This document shows, in pieces, positions 44,505-56,700 of a stretch of DNA of 64,000 bases. The stretch spans positions 62,001 through 126,000 of the forward strand of contig JBBRQI010000001.1 in assembly GCA_038226665.1 (NCBI GenBank), written 5' to 3'. Below the pieces are notes generated by a model, which ran no database searches, was not told where the DNA came from, and saw only the letters and a list, made by a program, of their open reading frames with translations. The position numbers and the translations under genes were made by a program. Origin of the DNA: SZAS-103 sp038226665 (GTDB lineage: Bacteria > Pseudomonadota > Gammaproteobacteria > Xanthomonadales > Xanthomonadaceae). Positions within the stretch are counted from its first letter, which is position 1. Every line of letters starts with the position of its first letter.

Positions 44505-44987
44505 ATGCCAATCACGACCAACGCATCATCCGGCGCCATGCCTGCGATTCTCTGGGGCGGGTTGGTCGCCGGCACGATCGATATCGGCGCCGCATCGATC
44601 ATTACCGGGTTCAGCCCGATCAGGATCATGAAGATCGTCGCTGGAGGCTTGCTCGGGAGATCGGCTTTCGACGGCGGCGCATCCATCGCCGTGGTCGGGA
44701 TGCTGCTGCAATGGGGGATGTCGATCGTGATCGCCGCGATCTACGTCGGCGCTGCGGTTCGCCTGCCAGGCCTGACGCGCCGATGGATCACGAGCGGCCT
44801 CGCCTACGGTGCGATGACCTACTTCGTGATGAATTACGTCGTGGTCCCGTTGTCGGCGCTCGGCAAAGGGACTTTCCCGCAATTCGACCTGACGCAATTC
44901 TGCCAGAACATGCTCGCGATGCTGCTGTTCGGCCTGATCGTGGCGTATTTCGCCCGGCGCTTTCTTGGCAAGGTTGATTCGCATTGA
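44505..44987 (+). CDS. four-helix integral membrane protein, unknown function
   Basis: 160 residues. Hydrophobic segments at about 12-34 (MPAILWGGLVAGTIDIGAAS), 60-85, 95-115 and 132-152 give four transmembrane helices. The opening LWGGLVAGTIDIGAASII and the following VAGGLLGRSAFDGG are found in a family of membrane proteins common in proteobacteria without a firm name. The ATG at 44505 is chosen because GGGGA lies five bases before it. It stands alone after the dipeptidase remnant. Confidence 0.75.
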   Translation: MPITTNASSGAMPAILWGGLVAGTIDIGAASIITGFSPIRIMKIVAGGLLGRSAFDGGASIAVVGMLLQWGMSIVIAAIYVGAAVRLPGLTRRWITSGLAYGAMTYFVMNYVVVPLSALGKGTFPQFDLTQFCQNMLAMLLFGLIVAYFARRFLGKVDSH

Positions 44988-45066
44988 GGAAGTATCTGTC
45001 GCAGCGTGATCCCTGAGGCGGAATCGTTGCAGGAATCAGCCGCTGCGATCCTGCAGTGATTACTTA

Positions 45067-45927
45067 TCACTGATCATCCTTTTCCGCTTCCTCGCGCCCC
45101 TGCTGGCGAATGATCGCTTCCTGGCGCGCATCCTCGATCGACAGCATCACTGCATGCACGTCGGCCTTGCGATCATCGAACACGAAGTGGCCGGTCAGCG
45201 CCGTGTCGGGGCGCAACTCGCCCTTCTCGTACAGTGCCCACATTTCTTCGCCGTAGTGCGTGTGCGCCAGTTCGGGCGCGGAACGGCTGAGGCTGTCGCG
45301 CAGGTTGTGGACGTCCCGCAGCAACATGGTGCGAGCGGCATTGTTGCCGGCGGCGCTGACGACCTGCGGGAAGTCGATGATCACCGGACCTTCTTCGCCG
45401 ACCAGCACGTTGTATTCCGACAGGTCGCCGTGGATCAGCCCGAGGCAGAGCATTCGCACCACATCCGCGATCAAGTCATGGTGGTACCAGCGCGCGAGTT
45501 CCGGAATCAGGTCCACCTCGCCCAGCCGCGGCGCGCTGTGGCCGTGGTCGTCGCAGACCAGGTCCATCAACAGCACGCCGTGGAAAAATCCATGCGGTTG
45601 CGGCACGCGCACGCCGGCGTCGGCGAGGCGATAGAGCGCATCGACCTCGGTGTTCTTCCACGCGGTTTCCTGTTCCCTGCGGCCGAACTTGGTGGCCTTG
45701 CCGATCGCCCGCGCCTGCCGGCTGCCGCGCACCTTGCGGCCTTCCTGATACTGCACGCGTGCCTGGAAGCTGCGCTGCGCCATGTCCTTGTAGACCTTGG
45801 CACAACGGATCGCGTCGCCCGAGCGGACCACGTAGACGGATGCTTCCTTGCCGCTCTTGAGCGGTCGCAGCACGGCATCGATCACGCCATCGTCGATCAG
45901 CGGCTGTAGTCCCTTGGGAATTTTCAT
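45067..45927 (-). CDS. RIO-type serine/threonine kinase
   Basis: 286 residues. SGKEASVYVV is the RIO P-loop replacement, CAKVYK holds the ATP-binding Lys44, LIHGDLSEYNVLV carries the catalytic Asp168 and metal-binding Asn173, and IIDFPQVV the metal-binding Asp185. These match bacterial RIO1-like kinases, usually annotated 'serine protein kinase RIO'. Eukaryotic and archaeal RIO kinases act in ribosome maturation; the bacterial role is not established. The C-terminal tail (QEAIIRQQGREEAEKDDQ) is a charged helix. It is divergent from the small gene at 46161. Confidence 0.93.
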   Translation of the reverse strand: MKIPKGLQPLIDDGVIDAVLRPLKSGKEASVYVVRSGDAIRCAKVYKDMAQRSFQARVQYQEGRKVRGSRQARAIGKATKFGRREQETAWKNTEVDALYRLADAGVRVPQPHGFFHGVLLMDLVCDDHGHSAPRLGEVDLIPELARWYHHDLIADVVRMLCLGLIHGDLSEYNVLVGEEGPVIIDFPQVVSAAGNNAARTMLLRDVHNLRDSLSRSAPELAHTHYGEEMWALYEKGELRPDTALTGHFVFDDRKADVHAVMLSIEDARQEAIIRQQGREEAEKDDQ

Positions 45928-46160
45928 GGAATCGGATGCGTCATTGACCGGGCTTCATCGAACTGGCGCTGCCGCCATGGAAGCGTCCATTGTCCCCTAT
46001 TGATGCCGGCGGCATCTTTATCAAACCCCTCTCCATGCAAAACGACTTGCAGCCGATTGCGCGGCTGCGCATGATGTCGCTGCGCATGCATCGGCCGGGC
46101 CCTGTTGAAACCAGGGCCTACGTTGGGGGCAGAATCCGCATACCTCGTTCGCCACGGAGA

Positions 46161-46466
46161 ATGAACGTGCCTAATTCAAGTGTTTCGCTGCGATTGGTCA
46201 AGACGGGCGAGAGCGAGCCGGAAAACCTCTACGTCAACGCCGCCAGCAACAAGTGGAAATCCCCGGGCGAAGGCTGGCTCGGCCCGCAAGCCGGTGTCTG
46301 GACCCAATTTCCAGACGGCCTGCACCTGATGGATCCCGCAGGCAAGGACGAAGTGGCCTTCTGCAAGGGACTCAACTTCGATACCTGCTATACCCTGGAG
46401 CATGGGGACTCGACATACCGCATCGGTGGCGGCTCGGGTCAATGGCAGGTGCTGGGCGTCCTCTAG
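46161..46466 (+). CDS. small hypothetical protein
   Basis: 101 residues, no signal peptide. The sequence is hydrophilic with Trp/Gly-rich turns (SNKWKSPGEGWLGPQAG, YRIGGGSGQWQVLGV) and strand-like spacing, perhaps a small beta domain. GGAGA abuts the ATG, so the GTG two codons later may be the real start. No family is recognised. Confidence 0.6.
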   Translation: MNVPNSSVSLRLVKTGESEPENLYVNAASNKWKSPGEGWLGPQAGVWTQFPDGLHLMDPAGKDEVAFCKGLNFDTCYTLEHGDSTYRIGGGSGQWQVLGVL

Positions 46467-46705
46467 CGACGAACGCGTCGCTCCAGCGTTTGCCCCCCGC
46501 TCGGCATGTCCCTGCTCGGCATGTCTGCGACCGGCGTGTCCGTGATCGAATCGGGATTGCGTTGGATCAGGTGATGGTGATGCCAGTCTGCGGCGACAGG
46601 CGGTTCGTGGGGTGCGTTGTCGCAGCGCAACACCGTTGACTGTGGGAATACGACGTCCATGTCCGGCCGCAGCCCACCCATGCAATTCACACAGAGGATC
46701 CCATC

Positions 46706-46927
46706 ATGAATACACGCGCCATGACGACCTCAACTCTTTCGAAAAACATCTGGCTTGGCCGCGCAGCGGTCGCGCTGCTGGCCGCTTCCGCCTTCGTGTT
46801 TGTGTCGCATGCCCAAGCGGCGCCAGCAGGCCAGGGCAACCACGGATCGAGCAAGATCATCCTGCAACACCATCCGCACACGCATGCGCACGAACGCAAG
46901 ATCATCCTGCAGCACCACAAGCATTAG
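46706..46927 (+). CDS. small His-rich exported protein with KIILQHH repeat
   Basis: 73 residues, AGGA upstream. The signal peptide core (RAAVALLAASAFVFVSHAQA) resembles the one at 40727. The mature 36 residues contain the motif KIILQHH twice, separated by a His/Thr segment (PHTHAHER), with eight His in all. Probably a periplasmic metal-binding or structural peptide. No family is known. Confidence 0.7.
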   Translation: MNTRAMTTSTLSKNIWLGRAAVALLAASAFVFVSHAQAAPAGQGNHGSSKIILQHHPHTHAHERKIILQHHKH

Positions 46928-47170
46928 CCGGGACAGATCCGGATAGGGATCATGGCGGCGAGCGATCGCATCCATTGCATCCTTGGGAAATGGCCGTTGC
47001 CTTGCGGTGACGGCTTCTTGCCGCGCGGCTAACAGGCGGTTCTTGGCACTCCGTTCGTTCGAAATCATCGCGTGGAAGCAGAGTCGCGGCGTCTTCCATG
47101 CGGATTGGGCCCGCCAGCCCGGTAAACTGGGCGCTCCCCCGGTCGTTGCACCGGCGCCTAGCGGATTGCC

Positions 47171-49246
<2,076 letters not shown>

Positions 49247-49316
49247 TCGACGATCAGCAAATCAATCCGAGTCCGCCCGTGATGCGCCCGCCCGACACGC
49301 GTTCCCGGTATTCAGG

Positions 49317-49787
49317 CTACTTTTTCTTCCGGACCCTGCGCCCTGACGCATCCAGGCGAAGTTCTTCCGGCAACCGCGCCTGCAGCAACCCCAGGAATTC
49401 GATCGCCGGGGCGCTAGCGTCGGGTGTGCCGTCTTGCGACGCGACACTGACCTTTGTCGTCATGACCTGATGCTCACTGGTCAACCCCAGCGCCCGCGTC
49501 AGGACCAGGAACCGTTCGCCGCGGTAACGCACGTCGTACAGGCCGAGCATCTGCGCGCGACCTTCATAGGTGGCGCCGTCCGTGCGCACCAGTATCTGGC
49601 CGACCGCATTCCACGTATCGAGCATGCCGGCATCGATCGTGAAATCGGAAGCCGGCGGCGGCACCGGCGGAGGTTCAATGGGCGAAGGCCGAACCGTATT
49701 GCAGCCGGCGACAAATGCAACAAGAACGGCAAGGCATGGCAAGCCGGGAGATGCAGTCACCGCTTTGCCTGAAATGTTGCCCATCAT
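49317..49787 (-). CDS. small lipoprotein of unknown function
   Basis: 156 residues; the signal peptide ends in the lipobox VAGC, followed by a Pro-rich spacer (SPIEPPPVPPPAS) typical of lipoproteins that span the periplasm. The globular part (about 55-150) has alternating strands (VGQILVRTDGATYEGRAQML, LYDVRYRGERFLVLTRAL). No domain is recognised. It is convergent with deaD. Confidence 0.7.
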   Translation of the reverse strand: MMGNISGKAVTASPGLPCLAVLVAFVAGCNTVRPSPIEPPPVPPPASDFTIDAGMLDTWNAVGQILVRTDGATYEGRAQMLGLYDVRYRGERFLVLTRALGLTSEHQVMTTKVSVASQDGTPDASAPAIEFLGLLQARLPEELRLDASGRRVRKKK

Positions 49788-50019
49788 GCGAATACCCTGG
49801 AATGAGGGAAACGAATGCGCGAAAGACGCCCGGCAAAAAAGGTAGCAAGCGACCAGTCGCAAGCTGAATCGCATACCTTTTATCTTCCATCCATTGTGCA
49901 TGTGTCCTTAACTGCATATGCATCCGCCGCGCACGATCCAGCTCGCGTCGTTGCGTTCCCGGGCCAGTCCATTCCGTCTCCCTTTCCGCACCCAAACATT
50001 TCTTGAGGTGCCAAGTGCC

Positions 50020-50697
50020 CTATATCTCGGCCCAGAGGCGCAAAAGGTTATGGTACGAAGCCAATATCAACTTGAGTTCCTGACTGTTCGGATCGCGCGC
50101 GCGCAGCCTGCCAGCGGCATTGTCGAGATCCGCCAGGATGCGGCGCTGGGCAGGGTCGCGAACCTGGCTCTGTATCCACAGCACGGCAGCCAGGCGCACG
50201 CCGCGCGTCACTGGCGCGACCCGATGCAGACTCGTCGCCGGATATCCAAACGCGCTGCCGGCAGGCAACTTGATGCGGTGATGACCGAGCCCGATATCCT
50301 CGATCATCAGCTCGCCGCCGTCGTAGCTTTCCGGCGGGGAGAGAAAAATCGTCATCGCGATATCGCTGCGAATCGGCCCGTGCCGCGTTTGCAATACGCC
50401 GTTATCCACATGCAGGCCGTACTCCATGCCTGGTGCGTACGACGAAAACAGCGGCCGCGAAATACGCTGCGGAAATGTCGCGCCGACCAGCTCGGGCAGG
50501 CTGCCGATGCGCTTCAGTATCGCGTCGCCGAGTTCCTCTGCGAGCGGCGATCCGGGCGCGAGCTGGCGATTGTTCTTGACGTTGCGCGCATCGACGCCTG
50601 CAGTGATGCTTCCGTCCACGAACTCGGTCGCGGCCAGTCGGGTTTGCAAATCCTTGAGCAAATCGTCCGGGATCAGACGATCAATGCGTAACAGCAT
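50020..50697 (-). CDS. PKHD-type Fe(II)/2-oxoglutarate dioxygenase
   Basis: 225 residues, the size of PiuC/YbiX. The iron-binding facial triad is His96 and Asp98 (YGLHVDNG) with His158 (SLHRVAPV), and Arg168 (RGVRLA) binds 2-oxoglutarate. FSSYAPGMEYG and LSPPESYDGGELMI are family signatures. In relatives the gene is linked to TonB siderophore receptors and iron limitation, but no receptor is adjacent here. It is divergent from cytochrome b561. Confidence 0.95.
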   Translation of the reverse strand: MLLRIDRLIPDDLLKDLQTRLAATEFVDGSITAGVDARNVKNNRQLAPGSPLAEELGDAILKRIGSLPELVGATFPQRISRPLFSSYAPGMEYGLHVDNGVLQTRHGPIRSDIAMTIFLSPPESYDGGELMIEDIGLGHHRIKLPAGSAFGYPATSLHRVAPVTRGVRLAAVLWIQSQVRDPAQRRILADLDNAAGRLRARDPNSQELKLILASYHNLLRLWAEI

Positions 50698-50912
50698 GGT
50701 GTGCTCCCTGCCAGTTCATCTCGACAAGACTGGATAAATTACCACTCGCAGCGGCGTCCGGGTTTGGCATATTCGACAAGGAACCACCATGACGATCAGG
50801 TTGGCCCGGATGCGAGTCGCTGCAAACGTAATTCCTGAATACAGGCCAGTAGCCGCTTTGCCAAGACACGATCCGATGCGCCAATATTGGCGCCAGCAGG
50901 AGGAGACCACGA

Positions 50913-51455
50913 ATGGAATCGAAAACCGCAACTCCACGCTACAGCGCCCGTGCTCGCTGGTTTCACTGGTTGTCGTTCCTGTTTGTCCTTCTCGCCTACG
51001 CGATGATCAACCTGCGTGGCGCTACCGCGCGCGGCAGCGACGCGCGGACGCTCGTCATGGCAGGGCATTTCATCGCCGGGCTCGTGGTGCTGGCGTTGGT
51101 GCTGCCGCGTTTGTTGCATCGCTTGCGCAATGCGCCGCCGCCGATCACGCCACCGATCGCCACGTGGGAAGCCACGCTGTCGCGCATCACGCATGTCGCG
51201 CTGTATGCGTTCCTGCTGGTGCAGCCGCTGCTCGGCCTGATGTCGGTGTTCACGAGTGGCCGTGGCATCGGCATACCATTCACCAATGTGCATATCCCTT
51301 CGCCGATGGCTGTGGATCGTGCGCTGAGCCACCAGCTCGAAGACATCCACGGCTGGATCGGCACGATCTTCTACTACGTGATCGGGCTGCACATCCTCGG
51401 CGCGTTGTGGCACCACATCGGACGGCGCGACGACACTTTGCGGCGGATGACCTGA
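50913..51455 (+). CDS. cytochrome b561 family protein
   Basis: 180 residues with four transmembrane helices. The haem ligands His18 (WFHWLS), His52 (AGHFIAG), His146 (DIHGWIG) and His160 (GLHILGALWHH) are in the usual positions, two haems between the helix pairs. RYSARARWFHWLSF is the family start and MAGHFIAGLVVLALVLPRLL the second helix. It probably carries electrons from the quinone pool to a periplasmic or soluble acceptor. The upstream divergent gene is the PKHD dioxygenase. Confidence 0.95.
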   Translation: MESKTATPRYSARARWFHWLSFLFVLLAYAMINLRGATARGSDARTLVMAGHFIAGLVVLALVLPRLLHRLRNAPPPITPPIATWEATLSRITHVALYAFLLVQPLLGLMSVFTSGRGIGIPFTNVHIPSPMAVDRALSHQLEDIHGWIGTIFYYVIGLHILGALWHHIGRRDDTLRRMT

Positions 51456-51620
51456 GACAGCAATGACCTGTGGAATCCGTTATCGCTGCCTGGTACGACA
51501 GCAAGGACGATCCGGATAAGAATTGCCATGGCAATGTTGCCAACGTGAACCTCATCACTTGATCTCGCTGCAAGCGTGAATCGATTCCGGGCCTTTCGTT
51601 CCGCACCAGTTCGCATTAAC

Positions 51621-52205
51621 TTACCGCGCTTCCACTCGATCCGCGCCGTCCGCTCCCATCGTGATCTTTCGTGGTCCATCGCTTTTCAACCGGAGCGCGA
51701 AAATAGTTTCGGCGATGCCCAATACCTGCTGGATGTCGGCCAAGGTCGTTGTCGGGTCGTTGTTGTAGTCCATCAAGCGATGATCGTAATCACGGTTCGG
51801 CGTCACCTCGTCGATCACGAAGCGAACTTCCTGCAGGGCCGCGCCACGGTGTTCGAATTTGCCGCCCGCCTCCATCGCCGCCGTTTCCAGCGCGCAATAG
51901 AGGCTCAAGGTACTGGCTCGTCGAGGACACTTGCGGTTGTCGACGCGATTCCATTTCGATGGCGAATCCAGAAGTTCGCGCGCACGCTTGACGATCCGCA
52001 AGTCGGCCTCGGTCACCGGTGGACGCACTTCAGAGTCGTCAGTTGCGGATGATGCGCTCGGATTGCCGGATTGGGCGCCGGCGGAAAAAGTGCACAGCAG
52101 GGTCGCCAAGGCGACGGAGCCGACGATTGCCCATTTTTGCGACGCCGCGGCGAGCAAAGCGCGCAGCGCGCGGGCTTCGAGAATGATGGACGGCAGGCCA
52201 CGCAT
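51621..52205 (-). CDS. exported DUF6197-like protein
   Basis: 194 residues. The N-terminus has a membrane-spanning signal sequence (WAIVGSVALATLLCTFSAGA, possibly cleaved after SAGA). The conserved part (about 75-175) reads LRIVKRARELLDSPSKWNRVD, then SLYCALETAAMEAGG, MDYNNDPTTTLADIQQVLG: the DUF6197 pattern with an (F/Y)ND(x)xxTTxxDV turn and a Cys-Ala-(L/A) pair. Most DUF6197 proteins are cytosolic; export would be unusual. The start is the ATG that opens a signal-like region. Confidence 0.65.
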   Translation of the reverse strand: MRGLPSIILEARALRALLAAASQKWAIVGSVALATLLCTFSAGAQSGNPSASSATDDSEVRPPVTEADLRIVKRARELLDSPSKWNRVDNRKCPRRASTLSLYCALETAAMEAGGKFEHRGAALQEVRFVIDEVTPNRDYDHRLMDYNNDPTTTLADIQQVLGIAETIFALRLKSDGPRKITMGADGADRVEAR

Positions 52206-52541
52206 GGATAGCTTCTGTAAAGAGGAAAAGATGGTGTTCGCGGAGGGTCCAAACGTCGGGAGACGACATGATCTGGCATCCCGCAACAAGACGTCGATAA
52301 ATGGGAATCGAGCGGCATAAGCGCTTTCCTGGTTGTCAACACGTAGGCGGTTCGCAAAAATCAGGGCGCTTCGCGAGCGGACAATTCGGCAACCTTCCCC
52401 GCTTGTCGATCGACGCGTCAATAATGCAAGTGTGTCCCAAATTCGACACGCGGATGCCGCCTGTCCTCGGCATTGTCGTTCCGGTCATTCACCCCCATGT
52501 TGGTAACTTATAGCACCCCGCACGCAACGAGCAGCCTGCCC
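52206..52541. other. divergent regulatory region of DUF6197 and RND genes
   Basis: 336 bases between two divergent genes. GTGTC-N8-GACAC at 52432-52449 is an imperfect operator-like inverted repeat 92 bases before the adaptor start. No other motif is evident, and no regulator gene is adjacent. Confidence 0.4.
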
Positions 52542-53720
52542 ATGCCTTTTCAGTTGAACCGAATCCCATTCTTCAATCGAACTCTCTGCATTACGCTGTC
52601 CTGCCTGCTCATCGCCGCCTGCGGAAAGAAGGCCGACCCGGCAGCATCGGGCGCGGCGGCAGACACCACTGTCGCGAGTCTTGCGGTCACCCTCGCCCGT
52701 GCCGAGCAGCGCCCGATCGAGCGCAGCGTCATTGCCTCGGGGCCGGTGGCGGCGTGGGAGGAGATGCAGCTCGGCGTCGAGGTCAGCGCGCTGCGGGTCA
52801 CGGCATTGAACGTGGATGTCGGGCAGCGCGTGCGCAAGGGCGAGGTGCTGCTGGAGCTCGATCACCGCACGCTGGACAGCGACCTGCACCAGATGGATGC
52901 CGCCGTGCAGGAAGCGCAAGCGGGCGTCGCGCTGGCGAAGTCGAACCTCGCGCGCGGGCAGATGATGGCGAGCCGCCAATTGATCGCCGCCAGCGCGTTC
53001 GATGAATTGAAGGCCACGGAACTGCAGGCCGAGGCGAAGGCCAACACTGCCGCCGCACAGCGCGATGGCGCGCGGCTGCGTCGCGATTTCGCATCGCTGC
53101 GCGCGCCCGACGATGGCGTGATTTCCAAGCGCATGGTCCAGCCGGGCCAAGTGGTCGCTTCCGGCACCGAACTGCTGCGGCTGATTCGCCAAGGCAAGCT
53201 GGAATGGCGTCCTGAATTGCCGGAAGCGGACCTTGCGAAGGTCGTCGTCGGCGCGACCGTGGTCCTGCACGATGCGACTGGCGCCGTCGTCGCCGGCCGC
53301 GTACGCGCAGTGTCGCCGGGCGTGGATACCACGACGCGCACCGGCGTGATCCATGTCGATCTTCCTGCTCCCGGCGCGCTGAAAGCCGGCACCTTCGTCG
53401 AAGGCCGCATCGTCACCAGCACCGCAACCGCGCTGATGATCCCGGCGGCGGCACTGGTGATGCGCGATGGCTATGCGTACGTGTTCACCGTCGACGACAA
53501 GGGCTTAGTCAGCCGCATCCGCGTACGCACGGGGGTGAGTGATGGCGGCTGGATCGAAGTGACGGACGGACTGCCATCCGGGCAGTCGGTTGTCGCGACC
53601 GGCGCGGGGTTCCTCGGCGATGGCGACAAGGTACGCGTGGTCGCTGCGAGCGCGTCGAACACTGCTGCGTCGAACACTGCGTCGAAAGCCGTCGCTGCGA
53701 AGGTCGATCAACAGCCATGA
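52542..53720 (+). CDS. RND efflux periplasmic adaptor (membrane-fusion) lipoprotein
   Basis: 392 residues. Signal peptide ends in LLIAAC, a lipobox (Cys27). The order is alpha hairpin between lipoyl halves: GVEVSALRVTALNVDVGQRVRKGEVLLEL, a hairpin DLHQMDAAVQEAQAGVALAKSN, then RAPDDGVISKRMVQPGQVV, then a beta-barrel and membrane-proximal domain (KTRVRVRTGVSDGGWIEV type). It links the RND pump to an outer membrane factor not encoded here. The ATG is chosen as the start of the lipoprotein leader. Overlaps the permease by ATGA. Confidence 0.93.
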   Translation: MPFQLNRIPFFNRTLCITLSCLLIAACGKKADPAASGAAADTTVASLAVTLARAEQRPIERSVIASGPVAAWEEMQLGVEVSALRVTALNVDVGQRVRKGEVLLELDHRTLDSDLHQMDAAVQEAQAGVALAKSNLARGQMMASRQLIAASAFDELKATELQAEAKANTAAAQRDGARLRRDFASLRAPDDGVISKRMVQPGQVVASGTELLRLIRQGKLEWRPELPEADLAKVVVGATVVLHDATGAVVAGRVRAVSPGVDTTTRTGVIHVDLPAPGALKAGTFVEGRIVTSTATALMIPAAALVMRDGYAYVFTVDDKGLVSRIRVRTGVSDGGWIEVTDGLPSGQSVVATGAGFLGDGDKVRVVAASASNTAASNTASKAVAAKVDQQP

Positions 53721-56700
53721 ATTTTTCCGCATGGGCGATCAAGCGGCCGCTGCCGGCCCTGATGATTTTCTTCGTGCTGTGCGTAGCGGGCCTGTGGGGA
53801 TTCCACAAGCTGCCAATCGCGCGCTTCCCGGACATCAGCTTTCCCATGGTGACGGTAACCATCGCCCTGCCCGGCGCATCGCCGAGCCAGCTGGAAACCG
53901 AAGTCACGCGCAAGGTCGAGGATTCCGTCGCGACGGTGAACGGCATCAAGCGCGTGTTCTCGAACGTCAACGAAGGCGTGAGCACGACCAATATCGAATT
54001 TATCCTGGACACGGATTTGCCGACCGCACTGAATGAAGTGCGCGATGCGGTGACGCGCACACGCAACGACCTGCCGCAGGATATCCAGGAGCCGGTGATC
54101 GCGAAGGTCAACATCGGCGGCTCGCTGATGACGTATGCGGTCGCGTCGAACAAGCGCAGCACCGGCGAGCTCAGCTGGTTCGTCGATCGTGACATCAACA
54201 AGGCGTTGTACGGCGTGCCCGGCGTGGCGCTGGTGACGCGCGCCGGCGGCATCGATCGCGCGATCCGCGTCGATCTGGATCCGCAGGCGCTGCAGGCCTA
54301 CGGCATCACCGCCGGGCAAGTGTCGCAACAAATCGCGCGCATGCAGGTCGAGCATCCTGGCGGCAAAGCCGAACTGTCTGGATCGAAACAGGTGATTCGC
54401 ACGGTCGGCACGCTGGAAGACGCGAAGCAATTGCGCGACTTCTCGATCAGCCTCACCGACGGACGCGCGCTGAAATTGTCGTCGTTGGCGACGATCTCCG
54501 ATGGCGCGGCTGACCCGACACAGGTTGCGTTGTACGACGGCAAGCCCGTGGTCGCATTCTCGCTGTCGCGAACGCGCGGATCGAGCGAGATCCAGGTCGC
54601 GAAGGATGTGCGCGCTGTGCTCGATCGACTGAAAACCGCGAACCCGGATCTGTCGTTCAAGCTGGTGACATCGACGGTCGAGGAAGCGCAGCGCTCTTAC
54701 GATTCCTCGATGACGATGTTGTGGGAAGGCGCGTTGCTCGCGCTGCTCGTGGTGTGGCTGTTCCTGCGCGACTGGCGGGCGACGTGGATCTCCGCAATCG
54801 CCCTGCCCCTGTCGATCATCCCGACCTTCGCGGTGATGTCGTGGCTGGGCTTCAGCCTGAACCTGATCACGCTGCTGGCGCTGTCGGTCGTCGTCGGTAT
54901 CCTTGTCGATGATGCGATCGTCGAAATCGAGAACATCGTGCGCCATCTGCGCATGGGCAAGTCGCCGCTGGATGCAGCAACCGACGCGGCGCAGGAAATC
55001 GGCACGGCGGTGATCGCCACGTCGATGACGCTGGCGGCAGTGTTCGTGCCGGTCGCATTCATGCCTGGCATTCCCGGCAAGTTCTTCAGGGAATTCGGCT
55101 GGACGGCAGCGACGGCGGTGCTGTTCTCGCTGCTGGTCGCGCGCCTGCTGACGCCGATGATGGCGGCGTATCAGTTGAAGGCGCATCCGGTGAAAACCGG
55201 GGACACGAAATTGATGGCGTGGTATCTCGGCTGGGTGGATGCAGCGTTGCGCCATCGCGCGCGCACGTTGTGGATCGCATTCGCATTGTTCGTCGCGTCG
55301 CTGGCGATCGTCCTCTTCATCCCGACGACCTTCATTCCGATTTCCGATCTCGGTCGCAGCAATCTTGCGCTGGAATTGCCGCCAGGCACGCGGCTTGCCG
55401 ATACTGTTGCGATCACCGAACTCGCGCGTGCGAAACTGCTTGCGATTCCCGAACTCAAGCACGTCTATACGACGGTCGGCAGCACGCTCGACATCGGCGA
55501 TGCGACCAAGACCGGTGTCGGCGAAGAGCGCAAGGCGACTCTTGTCATCGACTGGGGCGTGAAAAACGAGCGCAGTCGTTCGCAGCAGGATCTTGAACGC
55601 GACGCGCGCGCGCGGCTCGCGGACTTGCCGGGCACGCGCGTGAGCTACATCAGCACCGAACCCGGTGCGCTGCTGCAACTCGTTCTCGCGAGCGACGATC
55701 CGAAACGCCTCAACGATGCATCGACCGCGCTCGAACACGACCTGCGCACGATCAAGGGACTCGGCAGCATTACGTCATCGGCGTCGTTGCTGCGGCCAGA
55801 ACTCGTGATCGTGCCGAATTCCGCACGCGCTGCCGATCTTGGCGTCGCTACGGCTGACATCGCCGAAGCCGTGCGCATCGCGACCTCCGGCGATTACGAG
55901 CAACGCCTCGCGAAATTGAACCTGCCGGATCGCCAGGTGCCGATCCGCGTCGGTTTCAGCCTGGCGACGCTCGCCGATCCAGCCTTGATCGGAACCCTGC
56001 GCGTGCCGGGCAAGAACGGAACGACGGTACCCCTCGCTGCGGTCGCTGACATCGTCACTACCAGCGGCCCGTCGCAGATCGCGCGTTACCAGCGCCAGCG
56101 CGATGTCACCCTCACCGCTGAACTCAATGGACGCCCGCTCGGCGAGGTGATGAAGGAAGTGCAGGCGCTGCCGAGCGTGAAGCAGATGCCGGCCGGCGTG
56201 AGTTTTCTCAACACCGGCGACGCCGAAGTCTTCGTGGAGCTCTTCATCGGCTTCCTGATGGCGATGGCTGCCGGTCTGATCTGCATCTACATGGTGCTGT
56301 TGTTGCTGTTCAACCACGCGCTGCAACCGCTGACGATCTTGACTGCAGTGCCGCTATGCGCAGGCGGTGCGTTCGGTGCTCTGCTGATCACCCATCAGGC
56401 GTTGTCGCTGCCGGCATTGATAGGCTTGCTGATGCTGATCGGCATCGCGACCAAGAACTCGATCCTTCTGGTCGACTATGCGGTGATGGCCGAGGACGAA
56501 CACGGCCTGGCCCAGCACGACGCATTGATCGATGCCTGCCGCAAGCGCGTGCAACCGGTGATCATGACGACCCTCGCGATGACTGCCGGCATGTTGCCGA
56601 TCGCACTGGGCTTCAGCGGCGATTCGAGCTTCCGCGCGCCCATGGCGGTGTCGGTGATCGGCGGACTGATCACCTCGACCTTGCTGAGCCTGATCGTGAT

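Noticed and set aside
51522..51535. Perfect palindrome ATTGCCATGGCAAT
   Set aside because: It lies between convergent genes with no promoter nearby; 14 bases of palindrome can occur by chance.
53708..55738. 676-codon minus-strand frame opposite the RND permease
   Set aside because: His/Arg/Gln-rich shadow of a highly conserved transporter; no start context.
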